A DNA stretch of 10,367 nucleotides from a bacterium (lineage in GTDB: Bacteria > SZUA-79 > Acidulodesulfobacterales > Acidulodesulfobacteraceae): NCBI GenBank assembly GCA_021794335.1, contig JAJYQZ010000095.1, positions 1-10,367 on the forward strand. The letters are read 5' to 3'. Below, piece after piece: positions 7,325-10,367 of the stretch. How positions within the stretch are numbered: position 1 is the first letter of the stretch; every line of letters starts with the position of its first letter. The translations under genes and the position numbers were made by a program. Below the pieces are notes generated by a model, which was not told the origin of the DNA, ran no database searches, and saw only the letters and a list, made by a program, of their open reading frames with translations.

Positions 7325-7489
7325 CTTTAATTTTGCAATAGAAATTTATTTTCTGGATTCTCGCTGAAGCGGGTGGGGACGATAATGGAATTTAAACTTT
7401 AACCCAGCGGGTGTCATTCCCGCGAAAGCGGGAATCCAGTATTTACATATAAAAGAAACATCTAAATATTTTCTATTGCAAAATTAAAG
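7325..7489. mobile_element. MITE-like element, copy D (165 bp, target duplication AGATT) inside the hdr operon
   Basis: The 19-bp terminal inverted repeat is at 7325-7343 and 7471-7489. AGATT flanks both sides perfectly (7320-7324 and 7490-7494). Inner arms 7353-7380 and 7413-7439 are imperfect inverted repeats; the right one contains the palindrome at 7416-7435. The short arm is on the left and the long arm on the right; the whole aligns with the reverse complement of copy C. It lies between hdrB and hdrA, where the genes are in the same direction, so the operon transcript must cross it. Confidence 0.9.
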
Positions 7490-7522
7490 AGATTATTATT
7501 TATTTGAGATTATTATTTATTT
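7489..7522 (+). repeat. Perfect 17-bp tandem duplication before hdrA
   Basis: Positions 7489-7505 and 7506-7522 are identical AT-rich 17-mers. The first includes the last base of MITE copy D and its right target duplication, which suggests the duplication arose after the element inserted. It lies 32 bp before the hdrA start and outside its ribosome binding site. Confidence 0.75.
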
Positions 7523-7554
7523 AAGTAAATGTATATGAAATAGAGGTATATATT

Positions 7555-9537
7555 ATGGCAAGAATAGGAGTTTTTGTTTGTTGGTGCGGTTCGAACATTG
7601 CGGGAACCGTCGATGTCGCTAAGGTTACCGAGGAGGCAAAGAAGGTTCCGGGCGTCGTAACCGCCGTTGACTATAAATACATGTGTTCCGACCCGGGGCA
7701 AAACAGCTTAAGAAACATGATTAAAGAACAAAAATTAACAGGGGTTGTTCTTGCGGCATGTTCTCCGCATATGCATGAAAACACATTTAGAAAAGCTGCC
7801 GTTAAAGAGGGTTTAAATCCGTATTTTGTCGAGATTGCCAATATAAGGGAGCAGGTTTCATGGGTTCACGAGGATAAAGAAAGGGCTACGCAAAAAGCGG
7901 TAGATTTAATGAAAATGATGGTGGAAAAGGTAAAAAGGGACAGACCCATCGAAGATGTCAGGGTTCCTTTAAACAAAAAAGCGCTCGTTATCGGCGGAGG
8001 AATATCCGGTATTCAAGCGGCGCTGGATATCGCAAACGGCGGAGTAGAGGTTTTGCTTGTGGAAAAAGAGCCGTCTATCGGCGGGAGAATGATTCAGCTC
8101 GACGAAACATTTCCCACATTGGACTGCTCAAGCTGTATAATGACGCCAAAAATGGTTGAGGTAAACCAGCATCCAAACATAAAGCTATATACTTATTCCG
8201 AGGTCGAGGATGTTTCGGGATATATCGGAAATTTTAAAATAAAAATCAGGAAAAAGGCAAGAAGCGTTGTCGAGCATGACTGTACCGGCTGCGGCAACTG
8301 CTGGAATGCCTGTCCGATGCATAAAAATGTCAAAAGCGAATTTAATGTGAATTTGTCCGAAAGGACTGCGATATATGTTCCTTTTCCTCAAGCCGTTCCG
8401 CTTATTCCCGTATTGGACAGGTCGGTCTGCCTCCACTTTAAAAAAGGCGGAAAATGCGTCAAATGCTATGAGGCATGCGGACCAAAGTGCATAGATTTTG
8501 ATATAAAGGACGAGATTATCGAAGAAACGGTCGGCGCAATCGTCGCCTCGACCGGCTACGACCTTATGGATAATTCCCTTTACGGCGAATACGGCTACGG
8601 CAAATATAAGGATGTCGTATCAGGCTTACAGTTTGAACGGCTTTTATCGGCATCCGGTCCGACCGAGGGCGTAATTAAAAGACCCTCCGACGGAACGACC
8701 CCGCAGACAATCGTGTTTATTCAATGCGTAGGTTCAAGAGACCCCGAAAAAGGCGTTCCTTATTGCTCGAAGGTTTGCTGTATGTACACCGCAAAGCATG
8801 CAAAATTATTTGCGCATAAGGTTCACGGTTCACAGAGTTATGTTTTTTACATAGACATAAGGGCGACAAGCAAGGGATACGAAGAGTTTGTCAGGGGAAC
8901 AATGGAGCAGGACGGGGCGGTATATCTAAGGGGCAGGGTCTCGAAGATTTACGAAGATAACGGCAAACTTATCGTTAAGGGCGCCGATACGCTTTCGGGA
9001 AATCAGGTTGAGATTGCCGCAGATATGGTGGTTCTTGCAACCGGCGTCATACCCAAAAAGGGTTCCGACAAGACGGCGCAAATGCTCGGCATATCTTATG
9101 ATAAATACGGATTTTTTACGGAGTCTCATCCGAAGCTCCGTCCAGCGGAATCCTCTACGGCGGGGATTTATCTTGCGGGCATGGCGCAGGGTCCGAGGGA
9201 TATTCCCGAGTCTGTTGTTTCCGGTTCCGCCGCCGCATCTAAAATACTGGGGCTGTTTTCAAAGAACGAATACGAGGTCGAAGGAACAATTGCCGGCGTC
9301 AATGAAGCGACTTGCGTCGCCTGCTTTTACTGCCAAAGGGTTTGCGGCTATAGCGCGATTAGCAGAAAGGAGATTAAGGATAGAAGCGGCAAGGTTATAA
9401 AAGTCGTCGCCAGCGTTAATCCCGGGCTTTGTACCGGCTGCGGCGCGTGCGTCAACGCTTGTTTTTCAAAGTCGATAGATGTCAAAGGATTTATGGACGA
9501 CCAGATATATGCGGAGATTAGGTCTTTAGCGATTTAA
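7555..9537 (+). CDS. hdrA: Heterodisulfide reductase-type subunit A, FAD- and Fe-S-binding bifurcating flavoprotein
   Basis: A 660-residue flavoprotein that in the Hdr-Mvh system takes electron pairs from MvhD and splits them between HdrC/HdrB and a ferredoxin. An N-terminal domain has cysteines C9, C11, C44 and C69 (FVCWCGSN, AACSPHMHE). The FAD-binding Rossmann motif GGGISG is at 147-152, followed by DCSSCIMTPKM (C191, C194). An inserted ferredoxin region has C243-C246-C249-C253 and C292, C301, C304, C308, C312. The HdrA motif CVGSRD...YCSKVCC gives C391, C404, C408 and C409. Two C-terminal [4Fe-4S] motifs follow: C587-C590-C593-C597 and C626-C629-C632-C636. Length and order match full-size HdrA rather than the shorter QmoA. 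No in-frame TGA suggests selenocysteine. AGAGG eight nt before the ATG supports the start. It is 234 bp from hdrB because of MITE copy D, and 43 bp from mvhD. Confidence 0.96.
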   Translation: MARIGVFVCWCGSNIAGTVDVAKVTEEAKKVPGVVTAVDYKYMCSDPGQNSLRNMIKEQKLTGVVLAACSPHMHENTFRKAAVKEGLNPYFVEIANIREQVSWVHEDKERATQKAVDLMKMMVEKVKRDRPIEDVRVPLNKKALVIGGGISGIQAALDIANGGVEVLLVEKEPSIGGRMIQLDETFPTLDCSSCIMTPKMVEVNQHPNIKLYTYSEVEDVSGYIGNFKIKIRKKARSVVEHDCTGCGNCWNACPMHKNVKSEFNVNLSERTAIYVPFPQAVPLIPVLDRSVCLHFKKGGKCVKCYEACGPKCIDFDIKDEIIEETVGAIVASTGYDLMDNSLYGEYGYGKYKDVVSGLQFERLLSASGPTEGVIKRPSDGTTPQTIVFIQCVGSRDPEKGVPYCSKVCCMYTAKHAKLFAHKVHGSQSYVFYIDIRATSKGYEEFVRGTMEQDGAVYLRGRVSKIYEDNGKLIVKGADTLSGNQVEIAADMVVLATGVIPKKGSDKTAQMLGISYDKYGFFTESHPKLRPAESSTAGIYLAGMAQGPRDIPESVVSGSAAASKILGLFSKNEYEVEGTIAGVNEATCVACFYCQRVCGYSAISRKEIKDRSGKVIKVVASVNPGLCTGCGACVNACFSKSIDVKGFMDDQIYAEIRSLAI

Positions 9538-9580
9538 ATATTCCTGATAATATTAAAATAAAAAAGGAGCCTGTTTTTAG

Positions 9581-10039
9581 ATGGAAGATAAAAAAGAAAA
9601 GCCCGTGAAATCCGGCGGAAACAATGTGAGCGACCCCAGAATTATCGCATTTGTTTGCAACTGGTGTACCTACAGCGGAGCGGACCTTGCGGGAACAAGC
9701 AGAATGAAATATTCGGACAATGTAAGAGTGATAAAACTCCCCTGTTCGGGAAGAATAGACCCCTTGTTCATCGTCGAGGCGTTTAAGAAAGGGGCAAAGG
9801 GCGTATTGGTTTCGGGCTGTCATCCCGGAGATTGCCATTATATCAGCGGAAATTATCATTCAAGAAGAAAATACGCGGCTTTCAGAGATTTACTGGGTTT
9901 TTTGGGCGTAGATTTAAACAGGATTGAATTTTCATGGATTAGCGCCTCGGAGGGTAATAAATGGGTTTCCGTAATTAATGAATTTACCGATAAGATTAAG
10001 TCGCTGAATGATAATTCAAGCGATATATTTAAAAAATAA
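9581..10039 (+). CDS. mvhD: MvhD-type [2Fe-2S] electron-transfer subunit
   Basis: A 152-residue protein that couples an electron donor (hydrogenase, formate dehydrogenase or another oxidoreductase) to HdrA. The cysteines C26, C29 (FVCNWCTYSGADLAG), C55 (LPCSGRID), C80 and C85 (GCHPGDCHY) are the MvhD/FlpD family set for one [2Fe-2S] cluster. Cysteine is coded at all of these sites, so this is not a selenocysteine variant. It has about 18 extra polar residues at the N terminus before the conserved part. AAGGAG 11 nt before the ATG supports the full-length start. It lies 43 bp after hdrA, clearly co-transcribed. No hydrogenase or dehydrogenase large subunit is in the window, so the donor is unknown. 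It is followed by a 276-bp gap with repeats and a possible structured leader. Confidence 0.94.
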   Translation: MEDKKEKPVKSGGNNVSDPRIIAFVCNWCTYSGADLAGTSRMKYSDNVRVIKLPCSGRIDPLFIVEAFKKGAKGVLVSGCHPGDCHYISGNYHSRRKYAAFRDLLGFLGVDLNRIEFSWISASEGNKWVSVINEFTDKIKSLNDNSSDIFKK

Positions 10040-10066
10040 TTAAATAAACCAAATAATAATTCATAT

Positions 10067-10108
10067 GTCCCGACCCGCTACGGCGGGAAAGTTTAGGATA
10101 AACTTCAC
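10067..10108 (-). repeat. 42-nt double-hairpin module, second copy
   Basis: The reverse complement of this stretch aligns without gaps to 2321-2362. Both stems, CCCGC/GCGGG and AAGTTT/AAACTT, are unchanged, whereas the loops differ (CGTA against TGAA, ATCCT against CAAAG). Here the module stands alone, outside any MITE-like element. Confidence 0.7.
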
Positions 10109-10233
10109 ATATCGGCGGCACGCGTTGAAAGGCGCACGCCGCCTTTGCGTGCAGGAGATGTCGTCAGACACATATTTTCGCCCGCACGATTGTTTTTGCA
10201 TGCCTGCAACGCGGGCGAAGATGGCGAAGCGTT
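10109..10233. other. GC-rich structured intergenic stretch after mvhD
   Basis: Unusually GC-rich for this window's intergenic DNA. GGCGGC (10114-10119) can pair with GCCGCC (10138-10143), while GCACGC (10134-10139) can instead pair with GCGTGC (10147-10152); the two pairings overlap and exclude each other. A 9-bp inverted repeat TTCGCCCGC (10177-10185) / GCGGGCGAA (10211-10219) follows. I recognise no riboswitch, RNA family or gene. It may be a leader of the gene at 10316 or an unrelated repeat copy. Confidence 0.35.
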
Positions 10234-10277
10234 AATCTATACAACTGTCATTCCCGCGTAGGCGGGAATCTATACAA
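10234..10277. repeat. Palindrome flanked by an 11-bp direct repeat
   Basis: AATCTATACAA occurs at 10234-10244 and again at 10267-10277, a 33-bp period, with the 20-bp palindrome ATTCCCGCGTAGGCGGGAAT (10250-10269) at the end of the unit. The arrangement mirrors the 63-bp array at the left edge, with the same palindrome but a different and shorter spacer. Confidence 0.7.
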
Positions 10278-10315
10278 TAATATAACTGATTTAAGTTTAA
10301 TTTTTAGGACATTAT

Positions 10316-10367
10316 ATGGCAAATATAGACGAAAAGCTGCAAAAGATAGCAAAAGACCTTTTGGAAA
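10316..10367 (+). CDS. Start of a downstream gene, cut by the window end
   Basis: An ATG with AGGA six nt upstream opens a frame that stays open to the window end, giving MANIDEKLQKIAKDLLE. It is in the same direction as mvhD and probably belongs to the same cluster. The short helical N terminus resembles the beginnings of FrhB/FdhB-type iron-sulfur flavoproteins often found next to hdr genes, but 17 residues are too few to name it. Confidence 0.6.
   Translation, partial: MANIDEKLQKIAKDLLE

Noticed and set aside
9008..9400. 130-codon open frame overlapping hdrA in another frame
   Set aside because: Shadow of hdrA; the HdrA frame carries the conserved ferredoxin cysteines over the same bases.
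7555..9537. QmoA rather than HdrA
   Set aside because: Full-length 660 residues with the N-terminal cysteine domain, inserted ferredoxin and adjacent hdrB, hdrC and mvhD fit HdrA; QmoA is shorter and sits with qmoBC and aprAB.
10061..10201. 46-codon minus-strand open frame in the GC-rich stretch after mvhD
   Set aside because: Its composition follows the hairpins and repeats rather than a protein, it has no ribosome binding site, and it reads through the 42-nt module.

Overview
The window is an AT-rich bacterial fragment. The tolC-family outer-membrane channel shows a Gram-negative cell, and the hdrCBA-mvhD cluster shows a strict or facultative anaerobe with flavin-based electron bifurcation. 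HdrA of this length with HdrB, HdrC and MvhD is common in sulfate reducers and related Desulfobacterota-like bacteria, as well as in methanogens. The tripartite efflux system and the rimO gene argue for a bacterium. Assignment to a Desulfobacterota-like lineage is an inference, not something the sequence proves.

Layout. Positions 1-245 are non-coding and hold 2.4 copies of a 63-bp tandem repeat, each full unit ending in a 20-bp palindrome. Positions 246-3924, minus strand, hold an export operon read in the order TolC-like channel, MacA-like adaptor, MacB/LolD-like ATPase; no permease is in the window. Positions 3925-4262 form a divergent intergenic region with a plausible tolC promoter, a mobile element copy and a short palindrome. 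Positions 4263-5579 encode RimO, the ribosomal protein S12 methylthiotransferase. Positions 5860-10039, plus strand, encode HdrC, HdrB, HdrA and MvhD behind a good sigma70-like promoter at 5768-5796. A further gene starts at 10316 with a clear ribosome binding site and runs off the window; it is probably part of the same cluster.

How the genes work together. HdrB and HdrC carry the two non-cubane clusters and two ferredoxin clusters of a heterodisulfide-reductase-type module. HdrA is the bifurcating flavoprotein, and MvhD is the [2Fe-2S] subunit that connects HdrA to an electron donor such as a hydrogenase or formate dehydrogenase. The donor is not in the window. The efflux genes form an inner-membrane-to-outer-membrane export route.

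The most striking feature is not a gene. Four copies of a 165-214 bp non-coding element (2258-2471, 4007-4171, 5589-5755, 7325-7489) share a perfect 19-bp terminal inverted repeat and are bordered by 5-bp target duplications: three perfect and different, and one with a 1-bp discrepancy. Each copy is a nested palindrome, with inverted GC-rich arms around a short asymmetric core. In one copy the core is flipped relative to its arms. Three of the four copies lie within about 10 bp of a stop codon, two of them with the target duplication overlapping the last base of the stop codon. These are MITE-like elements without any coding capacity. Seven palindromes of the form ATTCCC-N8-GGGAAT, some inside the MITEs and some not, are scattered through the window.
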